DNA from: Dermatophagoides farinae
Taxonomy: Eukaryota > Arthropoda > Arachnida > Sarcoptiformes > Pyroglyphidae
Length of the DNA stretch: 64,000 nucleotides
Direction: 5' to 3'
Assembly (NCBI RefSeq): GCF_024713945.1
Contig: NC_134681.1
Coordinates: 4,503,501-4,567,500 of the forward strand
Below, one piece after another: positions 11,305-25,080 of this stretch; positions within the stretch are counted from its first letter, which is position 1; the number at the start of each line of letters is the position of its first letter. The notes under the pieces were generated by a model. The model searched no databases and was not told the origin of the DNA. It saw nothing but the letters and a program-made list of their open reading frames with translations. Position numbers and translations under genes: made by a program.

Positions 11305-11501
11305 TTATATTCATTAAAATTGATTTTCATCCAACGAAAATTGAATTTATTTGTTTATTTGCATGCTCAGGATACACTATTTGATCATCTGATGGATTTC
11401 TTTACTGTTCTCTTTTCTGTTTGAATTTCAACAAAAATTATATTCACATAAATGTCAACATAAATGAAAAACAATAACAAACAAACAGCCGGTCAAGGGT
11501 T

Positions 11502-11509
11502 TTTATATA
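11502..11509 (-). promoter_or_regulatory. Possible TATA box of the ABHD-like gene
   Basis: TATATAAA reads on the minus strand about 200 bp upstream of the start codon. No clear initiator follows. A second TATA-like motif lies near 11764. Confidence 0.3.
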
Positions 11510-14509
11510 TCGTTTGAATGAATTATGGTGACAAACAACAAAAAACAGGCGAGACAGTTAATTGATTATTGATTGATTGATTGATAACCATTAATAATTG
11601 ATCGATGTTTTTATCGTTAAATCAATTGATCGTATGATTGCATGTGTTTTGAATGGTTGCCAAGAAAAAAAAATTCGAAACCGAATGTGACTTGATAAAA
11701 AAAAGGGCCGAAAACTACATGTGAAAAAAAATTCAGTCAATCATCATCATCATCATCATCATCCTTATTTAAGAGACATACGAACGGAACAAAGCAGAAA
11801 AACTTTCTTGTACATTAAAAATCAATCAATCAAGGCTAAAAGAAAAAAAAATTAAGATGCAAAAAGATGAGATAATTTTTGAGAGTCGTTATTGGTTAAA
11901 TGATGAACACTAATAATAATTTTTTTTCTTCATTTCATCAATGTTTACATGATTTTGATATTTTGATGAAAACAGAAAATCACAAACTTTGATCATATGG
12001 AACAATACCCAAAAATTGAAAAAATGATCATGATGATGATGATGATTTAAATAAATAAACAAAAAAAAAACAAAAACAGAGACTATGCTCTTTCTCGCTT
12101 TCGCTATTCTTCACAACAATTGCGTCATTATATCGTTAAAAATTTTCATTTTCATGATTGATGAATATTCACATGTCATGACTATAATTGTAGGGTGGTA
12201 GTAGTAGCATTAGTTTGATGATATTTAATGATGACCGGTCAACAATAGAAGCTTTTAAATTTTTTTTTTGTTGTTGTTGTTTGGTTGTTGATAATGATGA
12301 ATTGATTTATGTGTATACACAATAATGTTTGGCCAGCCAGTCATGAAAAACTTGTTGATTGATGGGATGGGTAAAAATTTTTGTTTATTCATTGCTGTTG
12401 TTGTTCTGTGTGTGTATTTTTCCATTCAATTTGTTTTTTTTGCCAAATCTCACAATAGTATGAATATCAATATATTGATGATGATAAATAAATTTTCATC
12501 ATTTATCCATTCAATAAACATTCCATTTGCTTTTTGAATTTTTGTTTCACTCTTTTTTTCTGTTTATTTCGTTCATCATCGTCAACTGTGGACAACATTA
12601 TGTTCTCTCTTGTTTTTTCAAGTAAAAGACAAAAACTTTTTCATCATCCATTGAGGTGGTCCATGCAAACAGACAAAGTTGCATCATTGAAAGAAAATAA
12701 TAATGTAATAATAATAATTATAATTATTATAATAATAATAATCTTGCGAAATCATTTTTTTTCTCTGTTTTTGAACATGCAAGTTTTTTTTCAATAATCT
12801 GCATCATAATTTCGTAATATCTTCTTCTTCGTCATCGCCATTATCATCATTGTCAATATATAATCGACATAATCATCCATCCACATACTACATAGTACAA
12901 TTGTAATTTGTAGAAATGGCAACAAAAAAAATAACAGCAACAGAAAGAGAAGGGCAAAAAAAATTGTTCTAATTTTGTATGTACTCTCTCTCTCTCTCTG
13001 TCGATTTATCGTTTCATTTTTTTTTTTTTTTGGATGCTGCTTCGTTTCTGATTAATTGATATGATGATCATATTGATCAAAACAAAAACAACAGCAAAAA
13101 AAAAATCACTAACGTACAACGAACGCAACACAGCATCACCGACCGATAATAAAATTCTTATTAATTAATAATAAAATCAAACAATTAACACTTACCAATG
13201 ATTCGGAAAAAAATTGTTTTTATTTATAGAAAATTCTTTGGTTTTTTCCCAGTGTCATGAATCTGTAAACAAAAAATAGAAAAAAATGAAATTTTTTAAA
13301 ATTATATTCAAAAAATGGAATCAATCATAGTTAAAATTTCATCATTAATAATAGCAGTAGTTGAAGGAGCGGTGGTGATAGTAGTAGTAGTAGTAGTTAT
13401 AAAATATTGATGATGATCAATCAATCGATCATCATTCATATTTTTTTCCTTACTGGGTACAGGTGTATATAATGATCGTTAGTCATCAATAATTATTATC
13501 ATCATCATGATTGAATCGTTCTTTTTTTTTGATGAAATGTACAGTTTTTTTTCCTTTGAATCACTTTTGATGGCGTAAGATAATATATCGAAATTTTTGT
13601 TTCTTTCTCCACCTTTTGTATTCTTATGTGACAGAATTAATCATCAAAAATGACTATGTATGTTATAAATGGATTCGAATGAAAGATGAAACAAAAAAAA
13701 AATCAACACGATATTACGAAATAAAACAAACCTTGAAACTATGACGATGACAACAACAACAACACCGGCAACATCAATCGAATACGAAAAAAAACAGTTA
13801 TGTTAGATATATTGTCAATAAACAAGGTCGATCATTTGGTAATAATAACAACAACAAATAGGAAAAACAAAATCATCTAGTTTTTGATAGATTAATTCAC
13901 GGTAATCAAATGATTGAAGAAAAAAAAATGCACATGGAAAGTTAACAAAAAAATCAAAGAGATGAACAAACAAAATTATCACTACACAAAAAAAAATCAT
14001 TGAGGAAGTAAAAAGTTTCAATCGATCAGATTGATCTAATTTTTTCATGAACGGATGTTTAGATGGAACAATTGAACGAAAACAATGATTTCATTGTATC
14101 GATGATGATGATAAATGGTGGTGATGATTAAAAAACAAACGGAAAAAATCAAATCCACTCAATACGTCCTCATAGTGAGAGGGAAAAAAATCTTTCCAAT
14201 GCCAATCGATATCTGAAAATTGTCAGGCAATTTTTCATCATATGCAATAACCAATTTTTTTAATCAAATGAGGAAATATGATCATAAATAAAATTTTACA
14301 ATTTTTGAAATCAATTTCTGATTCATACATCCTATTTTTCAAAAAAAAAAAAAAACATATATCGAATAAAAAAAATTTTAATCAATTCAAAGTGCTCACC
14401 ATTGTTTTGTTGTTGTTTGCATAATAAAAAGAATATATATATAATAATTTTAGAATATAAACAAATTGAACGAATATATATGAATGAGTCAACAAAGTAT
14501 TCGAGTAAT

Positions 14510-14520
14510 GGCGCGCAAAT
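14510..14520 (+). promoter_or_regulatory. GGCGCGC block, E2F-like
   Basis: GGCGCGCAAAT is one of very few G+C-only blocks of this length in the window. It lies about 350 bp upstream of the coiled-coil gene start. It is close to the E2F/DP consensus TTTSSCGC on either strand but not exact. Function is inferred. Confidence 0.25.
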
Positions 14521-14868
14521 TGTTATGTGTTTACGACCTTGACATGATCTATAGAGCGGTCAAAGGTCTCTCAGTTTTTGTTTCTGAACGAGTTTGTTTA
14601 TGGGTATGAATGCACTGAGGGAGCAGAAATTTCCCACGGAATGATGACAAAATTCTATGGAAATAGTTTCCAAAAAGAATCAATGATTCGAAAAAAAAAA
14701 TCTAAAAGTTCGAAATTTTGAACCAATCAGAAAACAGTTTTAAACGTTCGATAAAATCTGATTGGATATACCATGATCATGTAGAATGTATTGAAGTGGT
14801 AAACGTTCGAATTTTTTTTCCTGTCATTCGATCTCAAACAGTTCGTAGTGAAAGTAATAAATTACAAA

Positions 14869-17407
14869 ATGATTTCCGAAAATTCAAAATCAAAATCAAA
14901 TTTTTTTCAAAATGTTGGCCGTAAAACAATGTTTGAATCATCGACACCATCAATGACGAATAATTGTTTCTTCATGCCGTTTCAACAACCAAAGTTTGGT
15001 GAAAAAATTCACATGATTCGAATGCCGCCTCCAGAAATTATTAGTGAAAAAACTGAACAATCAAAATGTAATCAATCTCAAGATTGCAATTATTTCGATA
15101 TTGGCATAGATTTGGCTAATCTTACATTATATAGTCAAAAGAAAAATGATGATAATCTAATGGAAAAAAACCAACAATGTGAGTATTTTTTGATTTTTTT
15201 TTGACTGATTCCGATTTTTGAATCACATTTGTTTAATTTAATGTTTTGTTTAATTAACCATATTTTTCGTTTTAGTATCATCAATTTCGATTACTCCTGA
15301 TGAACTCTTGAAGCAAGTCGAACAGTTTGAGGAAAAAAAGAATCGAGAAATCACAGAACTTGAAAGCGAAATTAAAAAATCAAAATCGATGATAGAGAAA
15401 TTAAGTCAAGAAAATGAGCAACTTAAAATGCAAACTGGACGAAATTCGGTTTCAAAGCTATCCCAGACGATTCCTATGGAAATGATAGAAAATTTAAACA
15501 CTCGTTGCGCTAATTATGAAATGAATTTGGATTCAATCCTGAGAGAATTTGAGGAAATGAGACAAGAAACAAGTAAATTGGCGAAAACTTTGAAATTTAC
15601 TATTGAACAGCGAAATGAACGAGAGCTTCAAATTGAACAATATAAAATTTCATTACAAAAAATGCAATCTGAATATTTTGATGAGTTGGAAACTTTGAAT
15701 TCAAAATTAGATGAACAACAACAATCATTTAGAGCCAAAGAAGCCGAATATGAACGAAAAGTTGAACAAAGCAATAATGAATCAATGCGGATGATCAAAA
15801 AAGTTTGTGGAGAATATGAAGAAAAAATTAGCAGCTTGACAATATCAATACAACAAGGAATTGAAAAACTTGCCAAACTGAATAATGAATTTGTTCAACT
15901 CAAAGCAAATAAAATAAGATCAAATAAGGAATTAGAAGAACTGATCAAATCAAATGATGAATTGAAATCCAAAATCGAAAATATGGAGAAAATCTCGGAA
16001 GAAAATCAAAAACTTCAGTTGGATTTGAATGCAAAGAATTTAGAGGTGAAGAAAAATGAAGATTCTATCATTGTATTGAGAGGTCGACTCGAAGAAAAAG
16101 AACACAAATGTTTAAATCATGTTGAACAAATGGAAAAAATTACAAATGAATCATTTAATCTTTGTGAAGATGCTCGAAAGCTTTATTTTTTGGTCAAAAA
16201 ACAAAAATCGTCGCTTAAACAAATTGAAGAAATCAAGGCAAAGCTTGAAAGCAATCTTGAAGAACAACAAAAACAATTGTTACAGAATCAACAAGAGTCA
16301 GAACTATTGAAACGGGCAAACGAATCGCTATTGATGCAAGTAAAATCTGCAGATGCAGTAAATGCAATGTGTGAAACTATGCAAAATCGATTACAGAAAA
16401 TGTTGGATACAAAAGATGAAGAATTCAAGAAAAAACTTGCTGAAAAAGATGAAATTATTATAGAACAACAAAATAAAATTCACCAATACATGGAAAATAT
16501 CAAGTTGGCTCAGATGGAAAAAGAAAAAGTTCTTCGATCATTTCACGAAAAGGTATTGGATTCTTTGAAACAATCGTCGTCGATTTCGTATTCGGCCGTC
16601 TCACCAATCACTAGTGATAATAGTTATAAAACTTTCAATAAAACCTCACAATCAAATGACGAAAATCAAAATACTACCGCATTCGATAATCAACAATGTC
16701 AAGAAAACCATGAAAAAACTTTGGATGCAGTTATCAATACGAATGATCAACAAGTGGGAAATACTGGGCCAACAACTAAGGATTTTCGATTGCCACAATC
16801 ATCATCCTCTTCAATCCTAAAGTCACAAAAGTCCAACACTGTTCTTGCACATTCTAATGTTGATATCAGCAATAGCATTGCCGCCACTTCGATCAACAAG
16901 GCAGGACAAAAATCCAAACCCAGTTCGACTATCGCTCCCATTTTAGCTCAATTGGCCAATGATGATGCTGACGAAGCATTAATTGTTCCCGATACGTTGA
17001 ATGAATCATTTAAAAACGATTATAAAGAAGCTAAATCAACAGAATCTACAGCGATTGTAGGAATACTGAAGCGAAAAACTCCAAGTTGTATTGACTCAAA
17101 AAATACAACCGGAAATAATCCGCCAACTGATAATAAAAATTTACCTTCTAAAAAGATTAGATTTGCTTCTGATGTAGTTGATAATGAAAAGCCACGGGCT
17201 ACAAGAGCATCAAAGTTACCAATTTATAAACCAGTAAAAGGATCTATTTACGATAGTTCATCATCTAAGCGAAACTTGAATGAAAAAACAAATGCTAGCC
17301 GATCAAAAAAGTTGAAAAACACAACTTCTAAATATATACAATTGCCTGATGATAGCGATTCAGAAGGTTCTTTAGCCTGGATTGATGATGTTTTTGCTTT
17401 TCCATGA
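14869..17407 (+). CDS. Unrecognised coiled-coil protein with basic, acidic-ended tail
   Basis: Two exons, 14869-15178 and 15276-17407, encode 813 residues; the intron is 97 bp with GTGAGT and a TTTTAG end. I do not recognise the family. Residues 1-110 are polar, with FFMPFQQPKFGEK. Residues 115 to about 520 form a long coiled coil rich in Glu, Lys and Gln with heptad-like Leu/Ile spacing. From about 540 the chain is Ser/Thr/Asn-rich with basic clusters (LKRKTP, SKKIRFASD, RSKKLKN). It ends in an acidic-aromatic stretch, DSDSEGSLAWIDDVFAFP. The layout would fit a chromosome, centromere, synaptonemal or spindle protein, but this is only inference. Codon use and base composition resemble its neighbours. 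AATAAA lies at 17767. Confidence 0.75.
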
Positions 17408-18136
17408 AAACATATCAAAAAATTAATTGATTCCATTAATTCTTCATAATTCGGCACATTAAAGGCAATCATTCATCATTACATGTGTGTGAGTATATTT
17501 TTGTAGTCATCTTATCAAATTGTACACATTATATTTATCTTTTTTTTTTACATTTCCAGTAAACTGGTGAACTCGTGAATGGGATTTTTCCCTTGCAATA
17601 ACGTCGAACAATCAAGACAAGTCAGAAATCAAATTAATCTTTCAATTGAAATATACAATTGATGATATCATTTATGAATAATCATTTTTTTTCATTCTTA
17701 TTGTTGTTACATATAATAATAATCTCTTTATCTATGGATATAAAAACAAGATTAATTACATGACAAAATAAAACTTTCTAATCTGAATAATAAAACAAAA
17801 AAACGTGAAGTAAAATTCTGATTGGAATCAATCAGTTTTGAATTTTAAATTTTTTTTTTATTTTATTTTTTATTAAAATAATAATTTGATTTTTTTGTTT
17901 GTTTCGGAAAGAGTGATCTGTGTATTTTCATTTTTAAATATTGTTGTTTTCAAAATGTATCTGAAATGTATGTGCTAAATTCATTTTTAGATTCTAGTTA
18001 TCATTTTTCTTTTTTTTTAAATAATTATATAAATCCGATTCCATACAATTACAAGTTATTGTACCGATTATGATTGCGGTGGCTTTTCTTTCAAATAGAT
18101 TTCCTATATAAATGTATATGCCAATCTAATGCTTGA
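17408..18136. other. Convergent 3' intergenic DNA
   Basis: Lies between the stops of the coiled-coil gene (+) and the phosphate carrier gene (-). It has a plus-strand AATAAA at 17767-17772 and minus-strand AATAAA copies near 17851-17875, so the two 3' ends are likely close together. No further gene was seen. Confidence 0.55.
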
Positions 18137-19408
18137 TCATTGTTGTTTAGCAGCCAATTTCTTTTTCAAACTTTCGGGCATTTCTGGTGGTGGTGGTCGT
18201 GGCAATCGAAGCCATACTTTGACAGCATCATAGATGAACCATTGTAATGCAGTCAATGTACCAATCATGATAATACGAGGCGTCAATCCTTTCCATACAC
18301 CTAAATTTGTTTTTTTTTAAATAATAACAAATGATTAATTAATGCTGATGGTCAATTTAGAATTACATTATAGAAAACTTACCCATGAAACCAAGTTTTT
18401 TCAATACATCACCAGCAGAACTACCACGATCTTGATTCAATTTCGATACAACAGTATCGGCTGGATGGGAAACAACAGCACAGAAAACACCAGCAATATA
18501 ACCGGCAGCAAATGTGACGGTCAATTGTTCAACTTTGTTACATTCGGCACGTGGTTTTGGAACGACGTGTTTATATAATAATTCAACAGTACGTTCAAAG
18601 CAAGCGAATTTCATCATCGTGTATGGAATCTGTCGCATCCACAATGGTACAAGGCCTTTGTAAAAACCTGAAATACCTTCGGTTCGCATGATCAATGGAG
18701 CAATATCACGAAGTAATGGTGATGCTCCAGCCATTGTCTGTGTACGGACTTTACATGCCTCTAATGGACATAAAGCAATATCAGCGAAAAATTCGGCTGA
18801 TGCAGAAGCAGCCAAATACAATGATGTACGATACGAGTAAGACAATTCTTCACCCAATGCATTACCATAAAGGATTTTGAATAATTCATAAAAACCAAAT
18901 TTTCCTAAACCTTGTAACGAATAACCGATACAGGTTGGTGCCCAACCACGTACTAAGCCACGCATTCCATCTTCAGCATAGGTCACCTTGAAACCATGTC
19001 CAATGTTTTTGAATTTTTCGGGATTCGTTTGAATACGACATTTGACCAAATCCAATGGTGTTACAGCTGTATGTGTGATACCACAGCTAAGAATACCACC
19101 AAAACCACACAACGCATAATATTTCATTGAACCAAATTCTACTTCACTCTCGGCTATAATAATAATGAGATAATTTAAGTAAAAAATTAAAATTTGATTA
19201 TAAAAAAAATACCAGAACTAGCCATAGTGAATTGTCTGGCCGGTACAATCGATGTTGATGGTAATGATGATGATGGTGATGATGATGATGATTGACATTG
19301 AGCATTTCGCATGAATGGATAGAATATTGTTGATTTATTGGCCACATTATCGAACATGCCCAAATATCGGGCACCATTATTATTATTATTATTATTAGTA
19401 TTGTCCAT
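18137..19408 (-). CDS. Mitochondrial phosphate carrier (SLC25A3-type)
   Basis: Three exons, 19408-19213, 19153-18383 and 18300-18137, encode 376 residues. The protein carries inorganic phosphate with a proton across the inner mitochondrial membrane for ATP synthesis. Residues 1-70 are Asn/Ser-rich, probably a presequence. Three carrier repeats follow, with signature motifs TPLDLVKCR, CPLEACKVR and HPADTVVSK. Phosphate-carrier-specific stretches include YYALCGFGG near the start of the core, RGWAPTCIGYSLQG, and QIPYTMMKFACFE. The last exon supplies VWKGLTPRIIMIGTLTALQW and a tail ending KKLAAKQQ. The length fits the family, which is about 350-360 residues. Introns are 59 and 82 bp. The start was chosen as the only ATG before the spliced presequence. 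Confidence 0.95.
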
Positions 19409-22214
19409 TATTTTATTGATTATGATGAAGAAAAATTTTTTTCAATTTTAATCAGGAAAATTCTACACATTGAAATTTAAGAAGGAGAAAAAAAAAGAAT
19501 TAGAATTCAGAAAAATTTATTCAATCGATTCTTTTAACCTGAAATTTATGCTTACCGTCAAAACAAACAAACAAACAAAAAAAAACAAGATTATTGTAAG
19601 AATCGAGAATTTTTTTAAAAAAGAAAAAACAAAAGATTCTAATCCAAACACACTAAGAGAAAAAAAACAATGCTCAATTTTTTTCCAATAAAAAAAAAAG
19701 AAGGAAACCGGCAACAGACAAATGAATCTTGAAATGAAGAAAACGATAGGACACGCTGCCTTTTCTTCTCCTCTGTGTGATCTGTGTGTGATGTGTGTGT
19801 GTGTTTCAGTATATGACTTTTATTTTGCCCCTGAAATAAATGAACATATACGCCACGTAGTGGCAATCAAAACTATTATAATAACATTCAATCTCATATA
19901 CCCATGTAACGTATATACTATACTATACTTTTATGATGTACTTCATCAGCTCTACATGTATATACAGAGATATAGACAAACTCTCATCATCATCATCATC
20001 ATTTTGTTCGGTTTGACCTTGCGTTGTAATGATGATGATGAGAAAAAAAAAATTAAATAAAAAACAAACAGAAAAAAAATCAACCTAAAAAATGTCTATC
20101 CATAAATTTTGTATGTCTTTTTTTTCGAATATTTAAAAATTCATTTGGTATTTTGAATACAAATGATCAATTTTTAATTTAAATTTTTTTTTTCTTCTAA
20201 AAAAAACCATTTCAAGAATTCAATGAAAAAATGTATAGGAATCTTTCGTTGTTCATTTGGCCGAGATGACGATGATGATGATGATGAACCAAAAAATTTT
20301 CTATATTTAACCGAATGATAATGATAATAACCAATTCATTTCCGATTATTGTCGGTTTTTTTTCAATGTTTTAGCAAGAACAAATTGTAGAAATCTACAA
20401 CCTAATGATTACAATTACCACACACACACACACACACATGTAGCTAGACGATATTTTTTCCTTTGTACAATTTTTGAATTAAAAACATATGGCATGTGTT
20501 CGTCTGGTCATCAAATCAATTTATGAAATCATAAGATGCTAGTATGGCCATATAAGTCCTTGAGACGGTTTCATAGCATTAAATGGTACTATGATACTTT
20601 TTTGTTCCAATAACAATTTTGACCATTGTTTTTTACGACCTAAATTCCACACAAATCACATGTCTGGCCTGTTTATCCAATCATCATCAAATGGCTATTG
20701 TTCTTAAATGGGACAACATAAAAAATGTCCAGACAATTCTATAGAGAAATTTGTCCATGTTTTTATAATTGATTTTCGTTTGGAAAAAAAAACTTTTCAA
20801 AACAACGAAAATGATATAAATACATCCGTTCGGTAACCATGGTGTGATGTGAAAGCAAAAAAAAAATTTCAAAATTAAGCATATCGAATAGGGGTAAACT
20901 AATTGATTACGATTGATCATCATCATTGGTGGTCGTAACTATATTCTGGAGATTTGAATTTTTAATGATAGAAAAAAAAACCAATTTTTGTGATTATGCG
21001 CCATCAACAAATATATCTTGGTGGTCACACACACGACGATGATCATGATCGTTAATATGTTTGGTGGTCATCTTCGGTGAGAGAGACAAACACATTTATT
21101 ATGATTATTGGAATTTTGAAAATCAACAACAAATTTCGTGTCTTTTGTTTCAAACAAACAAATCAAAAAAAAAAATCCATCTAAATGTTAAACGATTTCA
21201 ACATCATCATCATCATCATCATCATCAAATTAGAAAAATGCGGCGAGTACAATGTACATGCGCAAATAGAAAAAACAAAGAATCATGCATCCAACGAGTG
21301 TGTGTGTTTTTATAATGTCCTTGGTTCTTTTTTTTCCGAACACACACACACACACTCACTGCTGTGGTAAGACATTTAGACAGACACAGACAGAATTCAT
21401 ATGTTTTGTGTGATATTTCGGTTCAGTTTTTTTTTTTGCAATATTCAGATTTCTTTTCTTTTCTTCTTTCTTTTCTCGTTGGATATATTACAACAAATTC
21501 TGAAAGGCAAAAATTCCTTGATTTGTGTGTGTTTTTTTTCTAGTTTGTTGTCTGCATTTATTGATCTTTATTTATTCATTTTTTTTTCTCCAGGGTAAGT
21601 GATTAATTTTTCTCTTTGTTTATTCATTCATTTCGAAATTCGAATTTATTGTTTTTCTTGATTTTTTTTTGGAAATTTCAAATAAATCAATGAATCATTT
21701 TATCGATATTTAATCATTTCCGAACATCTTGAAATGATTTCCGTTCCCAGACCATGATATCTGATAATGATCATTATCGAATTGGTCACCATCATCATCG
21801 TTACAGATTGAATATAATAGTGAGATAATTATCTAGAAACAAATGTGGGTGGTTTTTTTATGGCTTTGATGCTAACCAATCAACCGAACAACGAATTTAG
21901 AGAGAAAAAAAAACCAAAATCACTCTCTCATACAATACAATTTCGTATAGATAGGACCTGCCTATTCTAATGTTTTAGGGTGACCAAGACAACACACTTT
22001 ACTGCCATATATATACTTCATTTTGCCTACATTTTTATGAACCAACAATAAAAAAATCCAGAACAGACACATATAACCAAATTTGAATATAGACAAACGT
22101 TTCACATAAACATACACATTTTACTTGCACGAACAACTTGTTCAATCAAAATCACACACACACACAGAAAGAGAGAAAGCCAAAGATCTGAAACATCCGG
22201 ACCATCTTGGATTC
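19409..22214. other. Divergent intergenic DNA upstream of PDH E1 beta
   Basis: About 2.8 kb of A/T runs, AC/GT repeats (near 20420-20438 and 21340-21356) and CAT triplets (near 21202-21228). Short frames are low-complexity. It should contain the phosphate carrier promoter at its left end. No gene was recognised. Confidence 0.55.
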
Positions 22215-22217
22215 GGG

Positions 22218-22250
22218 TATATAAGGCTGAATATCATTGATCTTTGTCAC
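22218..22250 (+). promoter_or_regulatory. TATA box and initiator of the PDH E1 beta gene
   Basis: GGGTATATAAGG (22215-22226) is a canonical TATA box. TCAC at 22247-22250, about 30 bp from it, fits an arthropod initiator. This implies a 5' leader of about 148 nt before the ATG at 22396. It is the clearest core promoter in the window. Confidence 0.7.
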
Positions 22251-22395
22251 AGCAACATCTAATTTTTTTTCTTGTGTGTTTGATTGTTTTCATTTTCATT
22301 TCGACATTTTGTCGATGAAAAAAATTTTGATTCCATAATGATTTGATTTTGATTTTTTGATTCTGATTGTTTTTTTTTTAATAAAGTGATAAAAA

Positions 22396-23960
22396 ATGCT
22401 CGGTCGAATCATATCATCATCATCATCATTGCGTTTGATGACGTCGAATATAAAAACGACAAATATTCATCCAATGTTTTCATCATTATCAACAACAACC
22501 AGTAATAATAATAATAATAATATCCATAATGGACAACAGCAACGAAATTTTCATCAAACATCTTTTCATTATGCTCAAGTAAGTGATGGAACTATTTTTC
22601 TTCATTCAAATTAAATTAAAAATTAATTAATTAATTAATTTACAGTTAACCGTACGTGATGCATTGAATAGCGCCTTAGATGAAGAACTTGAACGTGATG
22701 AAACCGTATTTATTATGGGTGAAGAAGTAGCTCAATATGATGGTGCATATAAAGTGACCAAAGGTCTTTGGCGTAAATATGGTGATAAACGTGTTATTGA
22801 TACGCCAATCACTGAAATGGGTTTTGCCGGTATGGCTGTTGGTGCTGCATTTGTAAGTAAATTCTTTTTTTTCTTTTTTTTTTGAATCGTTCGATTCTTT
22901 GACCTTGTATAAAAGTGGCCATTGTCTCGAATGTTTACTATGTTCACTCTTACTATAGAGTGTATGTATATAGAGCAAAAAAAATAATAATCTTTTTTTT
23001 GTTTTTATTTTCCATTTTAAACATTTCTTATACGGTCATTGCCTGTCTGACCTTGACGATTATTATTCGTAAACGTAAATATAAATATATAATATATAGT
23101 ATGGCCTTCGTCCAATTTGTGAATTTATGACCTTCAACTTTGCCATGCAAGCAATTGACCATATTATAAATTCAGCTGCCAAAACTTATTATATGTCGGC
23201 TGGTCGTATAGCTGTACCGATTGTATTTCGTGGACCGAATGGTGCGGCAGCCGGTGTTGCTGCACAACATTCACAATGTTTTGCCGCATGGTATTCACAT
23301 TGTCCTGGTCTTAAAGTGTTGGCACCATATACTGCTGAAGATGCTAAAGGATTATTAAAAACTGCCATTCGTGATCCAGATCCGGTTGTATTTCTTGAGA
23401 ATGAAATCCTTTATGGTACATCATTCGATGTGAATGATGATGTTTTATCAAAAGATTTTTTACTGCCCATTGGTAAAGCTAAAATTGAACGTCCTGGTGA
23501 TCGTATTACGGTATGTAGTTATTCAAAAGGTGTTGAAACATCACTAGAAGCAGCCAAAATTCTTTCAACAATGGGAATTGAATTAGAAGTAATCAATCTA
23601 CGTACAATAAGACCATTAGATTTTGAAACCATATCAAAATCTATAATGAAAACAAATCATTTATTAACCGTTGAACAAGGTTGGCCACAATCAGGTGTTG
23701 GTGCCGAAATCTGTGCACAAGTGATTGAAAGTAAGTGATCCATTGATAATTGATGAATAATAATAATTTTTTTTCTAAAAATTTAAATTTAATTAATTTA
23801 TTAATTAGGTCCTGTTTTTGATTATCTTGATGCACCAGTTATACGTGTAACTGGTGCCGATGTTCCAATGCCATATGCACGTTCATTAGAAGCTAATGCA
23901 TTGCCACAACCAGATGATATTGTTATGTCGGTGAAAAGAATGCTCAACATTGTTGATTAA
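22396..23960 (+). CDS. PDHB: Pyruvate dehydrogenase E1 component subunit beta, mitochondrial
   Basis: Four exons, 22396-22578, 22646-22852, 23100-23730 and 23809-23960, encode 390 residues (human form about 359). With E1 alpha it forms the thiamine-diphosphate heterotetramer that decarboxylates pyruvate in the mitochondrial matrix. Residues 1-60 are Ser/Asn/Gln-rich with Arg and no acidic residue, like a presequence. The core begins [15 protein letters not shown]. It shows [18 protein letters not shown] (including the conserved cofactor-side Glu), [34 protein letters not shown] and [14 protein letters not shown]. The C-terminal transketolase domain closes with [20 protein letters not shown]. 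No residue known to be essential is visibly missing. Exon 2 joins exon 3 as [12 protein letters not shown]. Confidence 0.96.
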
Positions 23961-25056
23961 TTAATTAATTAATTAATAATCGATTATTTGTTCAAATTGA
24001 AACAATCATACTGTTGAGCTTTAGTCATGAAACAAAAAATTCATAATAATAATAACAAATAACAACAGCAACCAAATTTTTACTCTTTTGATTCATTGAT
24101 TGATTTTTGGGATTATTCATCCAGGTATGTGCATTTTTTTTAAATTTTCATTTTCATTCATTCATTCATTTGCTTTTTGAATCATGTATTTTTTTTCAGT
24201 GATATATAAAATTTATCTTCTTCATCTGTCATCATCATTATCATTATCATTATTATTGTTTTAAAGTTTTTTTTTAAATTCAAAATCTATTTATCTCTTT
24301 TTTTCAATCTAGTACATTTATATATTTATATACTCAATAATACTAAATGATAATAATAATAGCAAACATCCATAGACTTTTGAATAGCGTTGCTCTTCAC
24401 TTTTTTTTTCTTCAATTTTAAATGATAAAAAAAATTCAGATCCTAATTTTTTTTCCCAGTATACAAGAATTTACAAAGAAATGAAAACAATGGAAAACAA
24501 AAATTCTTTATTCTTACACTTTTTTTCTATTTTTACACTCACTCACACACCCACACCCACACACTTGTAAAGCATAATTTTCTGCCTCTTTGATTTCAGT
24601 TTCAGTTTCAATTTCTGTTTCAATTTCATTTTCATTTTTTTTTTGTTTTGTTTTGAAATTCTAATCACCCACCTACACATGTGCAACTATGTGTTTGTAT
24701 ATTTATTTCTTTTAATTTGATGATTGAATATATAAAAAAAGAAATTTTCTGAAAAAAACCCTTTCACAACATTATGGGAGGTCGGTTGGGCGTTGTGGGG
24801 GGGGGTTGATGGTAGTGGTGGTGGTGTTGGTGTTGGTAGTGTTGTATTATTATTATCATCACATTATTATTGATTTTAGAGATTGGGACTGGGTGGAAAT
24901 GACGAAAGATGTAAAGTGTTATGTCTGTGTGTGTGTATGCTATGTGTTTTTCATTTTTGTTTTGTTCGTTTGTTCGTTCATTCTCATTTGTGTATCAACT
25001 ATTTTCTTTCTGTTTTAATCATTCTTCCTGGTGTAAATGAGTACAATTTTTTTCCC

Positions 25057-25080
25057 GGATAACAAAGATAAAAAAAAATA
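25057..25080 (+). repeat. Dispersed 24 bp motif, copy 1
   Basis: Reads GGATAACAAAGAT, then nine A, then TA preceded by the last A of the run. It is identical over 24 bp to 25490-25513. Flanking sequences are unrelated. Confidence 0.6.

Larger units (their letters stand above)
11305..14868. other. Divergent intergenic DNA without a recognised gene
   Basis: About 3.5 kb between the hydrolase and the coiled-coil gene. It holds ATC/GAT triplet tracts, an ATA/TAT palindromic run near 12705-12745, a CT run near 12985-12999 and many A/T runs. Short open frames are low-complexity. Promoters of both flanking genes should lie at its ends. Confidence 0.55.

Noticed and set aside
12325-12797. Two adjacent open frames with hydrophobic stretches
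   Set aside because: They are T-rich low-complexity sequence with no family motif, no splice support and no neighbouring exons in frame.
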